Positions 1-10,770 of a DNA stretch of 64,000 nucleotides are shown one piece after another. The notes beneath the pieces were generated by a model. That model was not told the DNA's origin, ran no database searches, and worked only from the letters and a program-made list of their open reading frames with translations. The DNA comes from Plasmopara viticola (lineage: Eukaryota > Oomycota > Peronosporomycetes > Peronosporales > Peronosporaceae). The position numbers and the translations under genes are program-made. Numbering within the stretch: position 1 is the first letter of the stretch; each line of letters starts with the position of its first letter. The stretch spans positions 248,001 to 312,000 of the forward strand of contig MBPM02000079.1 in assembly GCA_001695595.3 (NCBI GenBank). The letters are read 5' to 3'.

Positions 1-1700
1 CGTTGCCATCCAAGACCTTTGCACTGGCCACGTGCCTGTACGCCACGACGGCGTCGGCCGGCGCCCCGTCGGCATCGTCGGCGACCTTGAACTTTATCAA
101 CAAATGTAGCTTTCCCATCGAGCTCTACCACAGCCAAGAAGGGGCCGGGGCCGCCAAAATCGGCGACATTGCGACCGGGACGTCGCTCGAACAAACCGTC
201 ACGGGCCCCGCGCACATGTTTCGCCACTCGGCGAGCACGTCGGCCACGTTGGTCGAAGTCACGGCCGACTCGGTCATCTGGTACGACTTGAGCATCATTC
301 CTCCCATGCCCGGCAACTGTGCGAGCTACGAAGACTGCAAGGCCGGCGACAAGACGGGGTTCAACGTCGCGATCTCCATGGCCCCGACGTCCCATGCGGG
401 CGAAGCGCAGTGCACGGCCCTCAGTTGCCCAGAAGACAGTAAGGACGCGTGTGCCGACGCGTACCAGTTCCCAAGCGACAATACCAAGATGCGGGATTGC
501 CCATTGGGGACCGCCTTTGACGTCACGTTCTGTTACGAGGGCCACGACCCGTCCCAATCGGACCAACCCGGGCAGAGCGACTATGGGCAAACCCAACAGA
601 GCGACCAAGTGCAGGGCGAAGCGGACCCGATGCAGAACGGGACGGCGCAAACGGGACCGGGACAGACCGGGGCCGAGCAGCAGGAACCCGGGACGAACTC
701 GACGGGGTCGCCGCAGCAGCAGGAAAGCCCGGCGAACGGCGAGTGCCCGACGCCGACGCCCGGTCCGCTTGGGACCGTCCGGTCGTCCTTTGTGTACTCG
801 GGGGAATACGCCGGCAATTACCCCGGGACGTACAACCGCGTGACGGACTTGGCGCAGTGCGTGAAGGAACCCGTGAGCTTGACGAGTCCCGTCGGGCCCA
901 TGTCCGAGCCCGTCACGTACGTCCTCCGCGGTCCCATGCTCGTCCACAACATTGCCGTCTTTACGAAAGAAGACAGTTGCTCGTGGAAGCGCGTGTCGTC
1001 CTACTCGCAAGCCACGGGCACCGTCGAGAACTTGACGTTCATGAACAACAAGAATGTCGATTACTCGGGCAGCGATAGCCACGGGCCCCAGTGTTACGCC
1101 ACTGCCGACGGCAAGGACAAAGCCGAGGAACCCACGGTCTTTGGGGGCAAGCTCGACGACGCGTCCGAGCCGTCGAAAGTTGGCGGCGGCTCGAGTGTCT
1201 CGACGGGCGTCGAGATCAACATTCTCACGGGACAAAAGTGCGATGGCCAGTGCCTCGGGTACGCGGGTCCGAACGACTACCAGGGCTGGAACGGCGGCAA
1301 GAAGGTCTTTGTCGTGCAAGTGCAAATGCCCAAGGGCGAGACCGTCGACCGTCCCGCGCTCTGGATGCTCAACGCCCAAGTCGTGCACTCGGGCCAGTAC
1401 GATACGTGCAACTGCCGCGGCATGGGCGCGGTCGGCGGCTGTGGCGAGCTCGACATTGCCGAAGTGATTGAGACCAACACGGAGGGCAACAAGGTGTCGT
1501 GTCACTATTACCACTATGACGGGAAGTACGTGGCGCCAGGCGGGGACAATTTCGCCGACCGCCGGTACGACGAACCGACCGTGTACGTGACTATCATTGA
1601 CGACTCGAACGACGGGACGGTCAAGATTGTCGAGCTCGACACGTTTGACTTTTCCTTGACGACGTTGGACTCGATCTACGAGCAACTCTTGAGTTGCTAA
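1..1700 (+). CDS. Secreted TOS1-like glucan-active protein with N-terminal thaumatin-like region (5' partial)
   Basis: The reading frame is open from the window edge to a TAA at 1698-1700, and no ATG opens it, so the start codon lies upstream. The visible N-terminus (ATCLYATTASAGAP) looks like the end of a signal peptide. Residues about 28-180 resemble a shortened thaumatin-like domain: an NKCSFPIELY opening and a CPEDSKDACADAYQFPSD segment like the thaumatin CPDAYSY region. A Gln/Gly/Pro/Thr-rich linker follows (about 180-250). The C-terminal ~300 residues match the TOS1/DUF2401 family of cell-wall beta-glucan proteins; GELDIAEVIE (about 481-490) has the E-x-D-x-x-E spacing of GH16-type catalytic sites. 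Inferred role: secreted or wall-associated beta-glucan modification. Codon use is very GC-rich compared with the flanks, as expected for a well-expressed oomycete gene. Substrate and activity are unproven. Confidence 0.8.
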   Translation, partial: LPSKTFALATCLYATTASAGAPSASSATLNFINKCSFPIELYHSQEGAGAAKIGDIATGTSLEQTVTGPAHMFRHSASTSATLVEVTADSVIWYDLSIIPPMPGNCASYEDCKAGDKTGFNVAISMAPTSHAGEAQCTALSCPEDSKDACADAYQFPSDNTKMRDCPLGTAFDVTFCYEGHDPSQSDQPGQSDYGQTQQSDQVQGEADPMQNGTAQTGPGQTGAEQQEPGTNSTGSPQQQESPANGECPTPTPGPLGTVRSSFVYSGEYAGNYPGTYNRVTDLAQCVKEPVSLTSPVGPMSEPVTYVLRGPMLVHNIAVFTKEDSCSWKRVSSYSQATGTVENLTFMNNKNVDYSGSDSHGPQCYATADGKDKAEEPTVFGGKLDDASEPSKVGGGSSVSTGVEINILTGQKCDGQCLGYAGPNDYQGWNGGKKVFVVQVQMPKGETVDRPALWMLNAQVVHSGQYDTCNCRGMGAVGGCGELDIAEVIETNTEGNKVSCHYYHYDGKYVAPGGDNFADRRYDEPTVYVTIIDDSNDGTVKIVELDTFDFSLTTLDSIYEQLLSC

Positions 1701-4700
1701 GCCACGACGGAGGACCGTGCGGGGTCCCCGACTGCACGCACGAGTAGGACAGAGAGGGACGGCGGAGCGAGCGAGCGTATGTCAATATCCAGGTACTTTG
1801 TTTTCATTAATATACCAGTCATTTTGATAGTCGTATTATCCCACGGAGGTTTTGTTGAAAAGGAGTTCCTTCGAGTTGTTGCGTTGAAAGCCTTTGTTTC
1901 CGAAATTTGAGCACATGCTTGTATGGATGTATGGTCGGGCTATCACTTGGTATATCGCGAATGCTTGCGTCCTGAAAAGGGCACGAGACAAGCTTGCTCT
2001 AAGCTGACTTCGCGCGATTTTTTGGGTTCCGACACGTTCTGCACTGGTTTCTCGAGTTATGGAATATGATACTAGGATCAATTAAAGCTTTTTTTTTGTG
2101 ATGGTCGTTACTAGTGCCAGCAACGCCCCCCTTTGCAAAGTGAGAACCGTCATAGCGGTTCAAAGTGATGAGTTAACTTTACCGCAACAACAGCGACACA
2201 AAGCAGCCCAAGATCTAAAGTCACGCAGGCTAATAAACGATGCAGCAATGATAAAAACATCAACGTGCTGCAGCGTTAATTCTGACCGATTACCAATCAA
2301 AAATTTAAAAAATTGGTATAGCCGTCGCCTCTCGACTTGAGACTCCGTAGAAAAGTTGATTCTATTTGCTGTCTGTGATCTTGTTAAAGCACTAGCGTAT
2401 CCACCGCTGGATGCAGTCAAGCTTGTTTTTTTTTTTGCTTTCAAGCCGCCTCAAGATTTGCCGTGCTCTTTCACTGAGTCTAAGCACCAAAGCAAAGCAA
2501 TTGCCAATGCGCGACTTCGTTTAAACATCAGGCCATCTCTTGTTGCTTTTCTGTGTTGTTAAGAAGCCTATACATGGCGTTAAATTTTCACGTCTCAGTT
2601 TTTGGCATGCGCGAAGGTGTGATGCGGTAAGGCCTTACCCATAATCCCATCTTGATGCTTCTACCCTCCTGCTTTACAAGATATGCGTTGTGCCGCCTTC
2701 ATGCGTCAAAAGCTGACGCCATATACCTGCAACTTTCTCGATACTATGACACATCACGTTCTACAACAACACTTGTCGCTGTCGTACAACTGGAAGCTCG
2801 ATAGTTTCTGTCGGACAACAAAACGATTGATCAGACGCTTTTTACCAAGTATGAGCGAAGGCTACACTATAGCAATAGCAAGATCGAACGAAAGCTTCCA
2901 TTCGCTACGGTGTTGAGGCTGTGGGCTTCACTCGATGTCGACGAAAAAGCTATCGGTGGATACTTTCTGTCTTGAGAGAGGGATAAGCAGCTAGCGTCAC
3001 GCTACAGGAACTGAATCGTCTGGAGCTTAAACCGAGTAGCATTTATCTGCCTTATGAGAAAGCGAAATTGCTGATTCGCTAGTGATGAACCACTTGAAAT
3101 GACTCGCAAAATTTTGCACATGAAAGGAGATACACACCACGTCAGCAAACTAAAGGTCGCGAGCACACCTTGCAAGCGTTTTCGTTAAGAACTTTCATGT
3201 AAGAACTCGCTCTGCTATGAACAAATTATAATAGGTGTGGAGCAGATGTATTTGATAAGCGGGAACATCCACGCAGACAGCATGAATTGTGGCTTCGCAG
3301 TTTAAAAGGATCATAACCAAGTTCGCGAGGATCTTCTCGCAGCTTAGTCATCGAAAATTCACGCGACTTTAGAATTTCGACTGCTCTGTGAGCAGTTGTA
3401 AGCTGGTGAGAGACCCCGAGGAGGTGAAACTCGTTGCATCTTGGCTAACACTACGATCTTAAAAGGCCTTTGACAGAATGTTAAGTTCGAGCAAAGTATA
3501 TGCTTGTTGGCTGTGCGGGTCTAGCTAATCCTCTGCCCGACTTGTTAGATTAGCAATTGCAGATGTTTCTCATAAGGGAAGTGGAAGCGGCCCCCTCTGG
3601 CACAACTTGACAACTATGGCCAGCAGCACTACTAAGCAAATATGCGATGCAGTATAGAGGCGCTTTCATGGGCGCAAAACCTGATTGTGAATCGGTGCGT
3701 ATTATCCACTATACAGAACTCGTGGAAGGCGTTTAAAGGGTCCAGCAAGATTATATAGAGGCTGTATTGCTAGTAAATTAAGAGGTGCGGACGTCTTGTA
3801 TGTTAGTCGAAGCCGTGTGGCACTTGGGTTTGAGCCTAGGCTAAGCATTGTACCAAAGACAATGAATATTAAGGTGGGTTGTATCATGCCCAACAAGTGA
3901 GAAATTTTACTTGTAAGTTTACGGGTGTTAAGGACTCTGTCCAATGCTGACAAGTTCGTGTTGTAGCATACAAGATGTCCGCCCAATATTAAAACAGAAT
4001 TTATTTTTTCGTCATGATGTAAAAGTGCTTAAGAATCCTTAAAAGTATCATCAGGTTTAGTATAAACCGTTTTTAACATCTGGCAATTTACTACGCAGAG
4101 TGAAGCTATTCTGAACGAATTGATAGAGCAATTGAAACACAAGCACAGCGTGTGCAGAGATTGCTAATCTAAATTATGTTTCTACGCAAGATGGCTCCTA
4201 CAAACACCTCGCACAAATGATAAACGTTATTTTTGGTGCTATGCTTGCATCGCCCTTGCAATACTCATTCGGAAAGCTCGCCTTTCTTTAAAGGGTGGAT
4301 GCCCTCTAACAAGGCAGAACCATTAATTTGTGAGCGATTTGCAAATGCCACCGCCAAACTCTTCATACTTTCTCGATCATGAGCCTATGGGCAAGCCACC
4401 ACAGATATTTACCGAAGTCGTCACACTTTCTTCCTTTTTATCCTCGACGTGGGTAATGCCATATCGGAACGGCTTTGAACCTTAAAGAGTCTCACAAATG
4501 AGACCTTTTGCATAGCCAGTGAGATCAAATTCAAGTCCGAACTTTTTGAGACGGCCAAGGTGAAAATGCTGCAAAGCAACTTAGTCATTAATTCATGCCA
4601 CAACTACATGACGACCTATTTTATTAAGAAAGACCTTGGCAAGACCAATCGATCCAGTGTTATTTTAGTGAACTTTAAAAGTTATTTGCAAGTCGATGAG

Positions 4701-7700
4701 TTTAACACAATTCTGTCAATTTGTTGAGTGTAGGCTGCGCGTGGATCAATAACACTCAGATCAAGTCTTTGCTCACGTTGTACTGTAAATTTGTTTTGTG
4801 CACAGGCCATGCGCTCTAATGTGAGATTTGCAGGATTTACTCCTTTTTCACTGTAAAAGTGCACGAAGATGCAGTCTAAATAACTTGTTATTAAGTCGCG
4901 TTGTGAGCGCAGCATGAGGTACATGTGAATAATGTTATTTTGAAGTCATGCGTCAATTGAAGCTCATTCGCTGCAGGTACCGACTGCCGCTTGCATTGCG
5001 TCGCTAACTATCGTCAGCCTCAAATATAAGCCATCGGCTAATCGATGGCACTAAGAAGCTGCTACTAGCCATGAAACCGTGATAGTGTTCTCTCAAGAAT
5101 ACAAAGTTAGCACTGAGATGAACGCGCTTTTCAGTTTGCTATAAAACATAAGCGATGCTCCACTTTTGGAAGATTTTTTTTTGCAGAAAGTCGGGGTCGA
5201 TAATGTGGAAATTTTTACGCGTACACAATCCCATGCAAAAAACGATTGTTAAAATTTTGTCAAATCATTTGCAAACTTTGGTGTTGACTTTACAACCTCA
5301 AATAACTTGCCTCAGGTGATTCAAATGTGCATTTGGAGCAGACTGATCTCCGTCGAACACAGATATAGTAAAAAAAGTTCTGGACAAAAGCCCAGAGAGA
5401 TTGAATTTGCTGTGTGATCAGACAATTGAGCGTTAATTAGTCCTTGTGGATCTTGCAGCCATTTCTAGAGGTGCACTGACAGCAGTATGAGATATTCCCA
5501 CTCCCTTCATCAGAACTTGGCCTCTGTTATATGTAGTGAGCTATATAACATATACACGGGCATGTTGTTGAGCACTATTTATTGTTTGTGCGGGTATATC
5601 TGCACTGTTGAGCATAAACTAATTATTGACAAGCAGCAAGTATTATATCACTATTCGAAACAAAAAGGCGGTAATGGGTGCAGTCTGGTATACGCACCAT
5701 ATCTTTCTTGGTCTTTTCGATGAAGTGGTATGAATGAGCTCACATTGCTCTCATGGACGTGTAAATTGATTAGATGAATGCCGGGCACGAAACTATTCTC
5801 GTACTTCATTCTCTATTTGGCTTAAGCGTAAACATTAGGTATTTAGAGGCTCTTTCGAGATTTACAAAACACTAAATCATTGTTGTCCGTCAGGGTCTTT
5901 AGGCATGTCAATAACGCTGATCCATGACCATTTCCCGACGAAATTTGAAGTTCTGTATTTTTTATCGCAAAGCAACATTTGGCCCGCTAACCAATTCAGA
6001 GCTGGTGTTCTGTTAGCCATGACATCCCACATCATCAAATTGAACTACTTATTAACAAAATTAAAAAAAGACTTCGTAATGTCCGATTTTTCAACTTTTT
6101 ATCTCGACATTAGATATGTCTTAACACTTCCATGAGCCAAAATATTTAGAATGCTTAGTTAGTTCTGCTCTTTCTTCTAGCATGTGTCAATACTTTCAGC
6201 TGACCACGAATTATGTAAATTTGTTGAGACGCCGAAGTCTATTTAATTAAATCGTATCCACAAATCGTTTACATTTGCGTGCATAACAATTCGTCTGCCA
6301 GTGAAGGACTCTATACTTTTAACAGCTGTCAAGTTGGGTGTTCAAAGCATACAGTCCTTTATATCCCGAGCATCCTCTCCACTCTTAATGATGACCAGAG
6401 CTCCCTTGTACTGATGGCACAGCTTTTGACAGCGATTGTTATCAATCCTTGTATAAGACGAAGATCAAAATTATCGCTTACCTTGGAGACGGTCATTAAA
6501 CATATGTCCTTACTTGCCGCCATAGCAAAAGATAGAAGGACATTGCACGGCAAATCTTGAGTTTGATTAAACTGGACCCAAATTAACGGGCACACTTCAT
6601 TCTATTACCGACGTTCTACCGGTTGAAGACGTGTCCACTCACTGTACACCAGAGATACAAGCCTATTTGTGGCTCTGCGTCCCCTGAAATGCAAATTTTA
6701 TTGCCTTCATACCCATCGATATGAGCACTCAAAGAGTTGAGTGCGAAGCAAGCCTACTCCTAAACTGTTCTATACACAGTCTTCTCAACTCGTTTGAGAA
6801 GGGCCTTTTGGTATGCCATTGGCACCCTATATTTCGTGCCTCCCTTGTTCGCAGGCAACAATGCGTAAGAGCCAGCAGAGCTAAAAGCTCGCCGGATTGA
6901 AATGTCGCTTTGAATTGTGTCAGTATATGCTTTCAAGACATGAAACACTCAAGTAATATAGTTCATCAGGTAAGGGTCCAGCATTTTTTCCGACTCCTTT
7001 AATATCAACGCGCACCCCATCATCTATGATCAGGGTCGTGTTGGTGGACATCTCTTTCTCTTTAACTTTGTAAAGGACTTGATTTTCTTTTTTTAATTTG
7101 AGGGACCATTTTTTTACTTGCCTCGATCCTGTTGTCGGAGCTTCTGCCGTCTCTATCGGGATCTGTGCAGCCTGGGTTCTAAAGCTCAACTTCGTTCGGG
7201 CACAATGACGCGTTTCATTTGTTTGACGCAGGGTAAGCTGTTAACGCACTCACCTCTCAAGGCGTGTAGAGCACATCAAAGTCTTCCGAGTTGCTCGTTC
7301 CACAGAAAAGGAAAATAGTTGTGTTCATTTCAAAATCTTTGCAAAGGTTCAGGCAGACACTTTCCTCACGTGGGCGTAAAATTGACTACTGCGCGCAACC
7401 AGGTACGACAGGGTCGGACCGCACCTTGCACAGAGCGGGTACGCAAAGTGATATAACGTTACTGATGGACGATTGTTCACCAAGAAGGGTCGAAGTGTGC
7501 TGTCCTACGAGAATTGATTCATCTTAACATCATCGAAAAGTTCTGGTCTTAGCTCTGACATATGATAAGCGGCATGCAAAGAGATGTATCGATCTTAAGA
7601 TGACGCAAAAACAACCATCTTTTTTAAGGCCTCTTTTTTATCAGTATATTAGCTTTTAAATATTAACGCTTTGCTTTATGTAGTGGCGGATTCGCAACTT

Positions 7701-9237
7701 TAAGGACAAAACCGTCTTTAGGATGGCTGCATCACAGCATTGTACACTGTTAATACAATAGTCTCAGATATGCACTTCGGTACCGGGCTTTATATCGAAT
7801 GTAAGGAGACGAGTGACAATGCAGTTAAGTAACCAAGTCGAAGAAATGAATTGTTCGCTACTTTCCCGTGCTGCAGCGATGCCGAATTTTGGATGTGAGA
7901 GATTGGAAACGGCCAATTCCTAAGATGTAATCCTTGTGAATTTAACTAGTCCCCTCGACAAACGGAGGGTGATGCCATCGCAAACCTGCACGAGTAAGGT
8001 CATCATCCAATCTCTTGATTGCATGAAATGACTGGAAGCTAGAGAGTTAGACACAGCACATCAGCTTTAACCTGGCTGCCACGGATATGTCGTCATCGAC
8101 AACATTACGACAAAAAAGAAGCCAAAAGATTTCGCTATGATTATTGCTCCGCTTTGAGTACCATACATAAAAAAAGACTCGAATGATGGTGATCTTTCCG
8201 TACTTGAATATGTAAACATGCCGCCTAACCCGCAATCTATCCTTTTGCTGAGGGCCTTCGTTACGTCATGCTCCTCTTTGCCCTTACTTCTTATCGATCT
8301 TCTCTCTAATGTCGCGCAACCACCGATTGAAGGCAACGGCTCTTCCTGTCCGAGCCAAGTGGTAGGCTCCACAACCTATACTTCAGACATTGCGGGCGCC
8401 TGATTCGTGGCATGCTTAGTGCCTGGTGCAATACTTTTGCCATGCATTCGTGATAGTGCACTTCAGCTCCCAAATCTCGATTGAACTAACGAAAGTGACG
8501 TGAAAGTGCGACACGTCATGTTGGACACACTCTTGCGCTTGCTTTGATGCTACCTGTTGCATGTATAGTCCTTGCAGCTAATCATGAGGGTTTAAGAAGA
8601 AAACAAATTCTGGTCGGCAAACATAGCCGACGTTGCTTGAATCTCCAAGTCTCGTTGATTGTCTGGCCTTGAAATAGTTAGGTGGACGATTCTTACGTGA
8701 CTACCGACACTATCGAGAGATTCGGATGGGTTACAAGGACAATGCAGTTGCAAGGCACAATTTACTTGTCTCCTTCTTTCCGAGCGTAAGATACGTTCCA
8801 GCGAAGAAGAGGAGTAATCATTGCACCCCGTTTCTTCGCAATCGTTGCGCTGGATAATCGCGTCGTTTTTCAAGACATTAATGTAGGGCAACATAAGTGG
8901 CAATTTATATTGTCTACTAAAACGTCGATTAAAACTTACTTTTTAGCTTGATATTATCTGCTAAAAATGAGATTTGTAAGCGAATTGACATGCATCTCCG
9001 AAGGCGACGCTTTGAACGCAAGAAGCGACATTATTACTACACGGCAATCTCCTTGCACACATCGCGAACGTTCGCAGATCTGAGAGTCTAGAAATCTACT
9101 CTTTGCTTCGATAGGCGTCGATCCCAACACGATGCATGGTGGCATACGCCCAAGGAAACATTGATATTGACGGTCAAACACTGGTACTTCACGCACTCAA
9201 ACTGTATCACAAGCAATGAGGTTTCCTACCGCACGCT
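1701..9237. other. Gene-poor AT-richer stretch
   Basis: No convincing gene was found in about 7.5 kb. Reading frames are short, differ on both strands and lack recognisable domains. One fragment on the plus strand at about 2814-2975 reads like an effector WY-type helix (see findings). Nothing else is supported. Confidence 0.6.
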
Positions 9238-9975
9238 TCACCCGACCGTGTTCCTTTCTCCTTGCAGTAAACGTCGAGAACATTGTCGGTCACGTTTCAG
9301 CGTAGTCTTAAAGCCACTTGTCACGCCCTTCCAGCGTTGCTTCAGACTCTTTCTCTCTTCGTGACCTGCACTTTGTCCTTTGCTCGACCCTTTGATCTTA
9401 AGTACCACTGCATTCCAAAACCTCTGCTGTTTCAAAGCTGGCGCAACTGCACGCACTTGCAATGCACTCCTTTCTTCCTCTTGCTCTCTTTGAGAAAGCG
9501 TAGTCATTGCTCTCGACACGTGGCTATGCCAACGAGTGAGCGCTGGTGCATCTGGCAAATAGAGCTGCACGCTCGTGGCGGTCACTTCATTCCGAAACTC
9601 CAAGTGGCGACAATCGGTGCCACGATCTAGCGCCCTCACGTGCATACAGACGAGCAAATTCTTGGCAGAAGCGTCTTCGTACCGATACAGCCACAAGATG
9701 TTGCGACAAAAGACGGCAAAGACTCGTGTCCAACAATCTGGGAGGGCCACGGCATCTCGTTGCCAATACACCCAATCGCTGAGCGGTTGCGTGAGAAATG
9801 CGCGCATTGGAAGCGCGTCTTGATTCAACTCTTGATCCTCTTCCAAACATTCGCTCGCGTTCGTCATCCAAGTGGATCGAAGCGATTCACTGCGGCCGCC
9901 TTTCGTGGGACTCATGCTCTTGTTGCAATTGCCATCAAAGTGGTGCTTGCTACATGGCATTGGCGTGGCCATCAT
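9238..9975 (-). CDS. PH-domain-like protein
   Basis: A 245-residue ORF with an ATG start at 9975 and TGA at 9238-9240. Residues about 62-160 read as a pleckstrin-homology fold: an opening SDWVYWQRD strand, CWTRVFAVF and NILWLYRYED strands as in the W-x-x-R-F-F-V-L motif, an acidic/hydrophobic middle, and the closing helix DAPALTRWHSHVSRAM with the conserved Trp near its centre. The N-terminal 60 residues are Met/Ser/Glu-rich and low in complexity. The C-terminal 85 residues are basic (KGSSKGQ, ERKSLKQRWKG, TTLKRDRQ) and may contact membrane or nucleic acid. PH domains commonly bind phosphoinositides or protein partners; no catalytic domain is attached here. The codon pattern is coding-like and the overlapping plus-strand frames lack domains, so they are taken as shadows. 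The exact role is unknown. Confidence 0.75.
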   Translation of the reverse strand: MMATPMPCSKHHFDGNCNKSMSPTKGGRSESLRSTWMTNASECLEEDQELNQDALPMRAFLTQPLSDWVYWQRDAVALPDCWTRVFAVFCRNILWLYRYEDASAKNLLVCMHVRALDRGTDCRHLEFRNEVTATSVQLYLPDAPALTRWHSHVSRAMTTLSQREQEEERSALQVRAVAPALKQQRFWNAVVLKIKGSSKGQSAGHEERKSLKQRWKGVTSGFKTTLKRDRQCSRRLLQGERNTVG

Positions 9976-10064
9976 TGGACAGGGGACTGTGGGTTAAGAA
10001 CAGTATGACTTGAGCCCTTGCTAATAATGGACAGATTGGTCCATGCGACAGATAGAGTGGGACG

Positions 10065-10111
10065 ATCACGGAGTATCAGACCTGGCCATGTCCACCTCTA
10101 CGCTCCGTGAT
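10065..10111. repeat. 9-bp inverted repeat with 29-nt loop
   Basis: ATCACGGAG at 10065-10073 is complementary to CTCCGTGAT at 10103-10111. It lies just upstream of the PH-domain gene, whose start is at 9975 on the minus strand. It could form a hairpin or be a palindromic protein site; chance is also possible. Confidence 0.4.
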
Positions 10112-10745
10112 GATTGGGTGGAGAGAAGAGAAAGGTATTTCTTACCAATGTCGCGCGACTGTATCAACCCAAGCCAAAAGAGGTTATTTATAAAGTAGGA
10201 GATCAAGAGGGTCGACTAATGAATTCGAGGCTTGATCGCTTTAGATCGTTGATATTTTTGACGTGAACACGCAGCGACGAAGTTAAAGTGAGTGCTGCAA
10301 GTGCACTCTAATAGCTTCGTAAAGGCATGACTTTTGCTCCATGTAATTGCAGAAAGTCACTTTTAATAGAAGATTAAAATAAAACTAAAATAGTGCGATT
10401 GCATGATCTTTGAAGGGGAGGCGATGCTAATTTTTGAAGCCCTGGAAAAAAAAACACGCGCATGGGGTTGGTATCGTCGTTTACTGTTAAAAATGTGCCC
10501 TGCTCTACAAGGATTCGCCCTTTTTGCTAAAACCAGGGCTTTGTGGCTATCGTGTCGCAAGCGTAGCAAAAAGTCGCCTCGCAGAAAATGCGTGCGACCT
10601 GAAATAATATGGCTGGCCAATACTTATTGCCAGGGCTGTTCATTACCTTTCAGTATATCCCAAACATCACCGAGTGCAATGATTTTCAGATACGGGCACA
10701 ATTTATTTTTGCTAGCCTGGTTTGTTTTGTATTATTTTCGTCTAT

Positions 10746-10770
10746 AGTGACTCCTAAATGTGGAGTCACT
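10746..10770. repeat. 9-bp perfect hairpin followed by an A run
   Basis: AGTGACTCC (10746-10754) and GGAGTCACT (10762-10770) are perfect complements around a 7-nt loop, followed by AAAAAAA. It looks like the end of a small mobile element or a transcript-end hairpin. No gene ends here, so no function is assigned. Confidence 0.4.

Noticed and set aside
319..1471. Several Arg-rich ORFs overlapping the TOS1-like gene
   Set aside because: They are out-of-frame shadows of a GC-rich coding sequence.
8600..8635. Short resemblance to the Myb gene around TCGGCAAACAT-n-GCCGACG (8612 versus about 21938)
   Set aside because: About 18 of 19 bases match, which is near what chance allows in a 64-kb window on both strands, and no further similarity follows.
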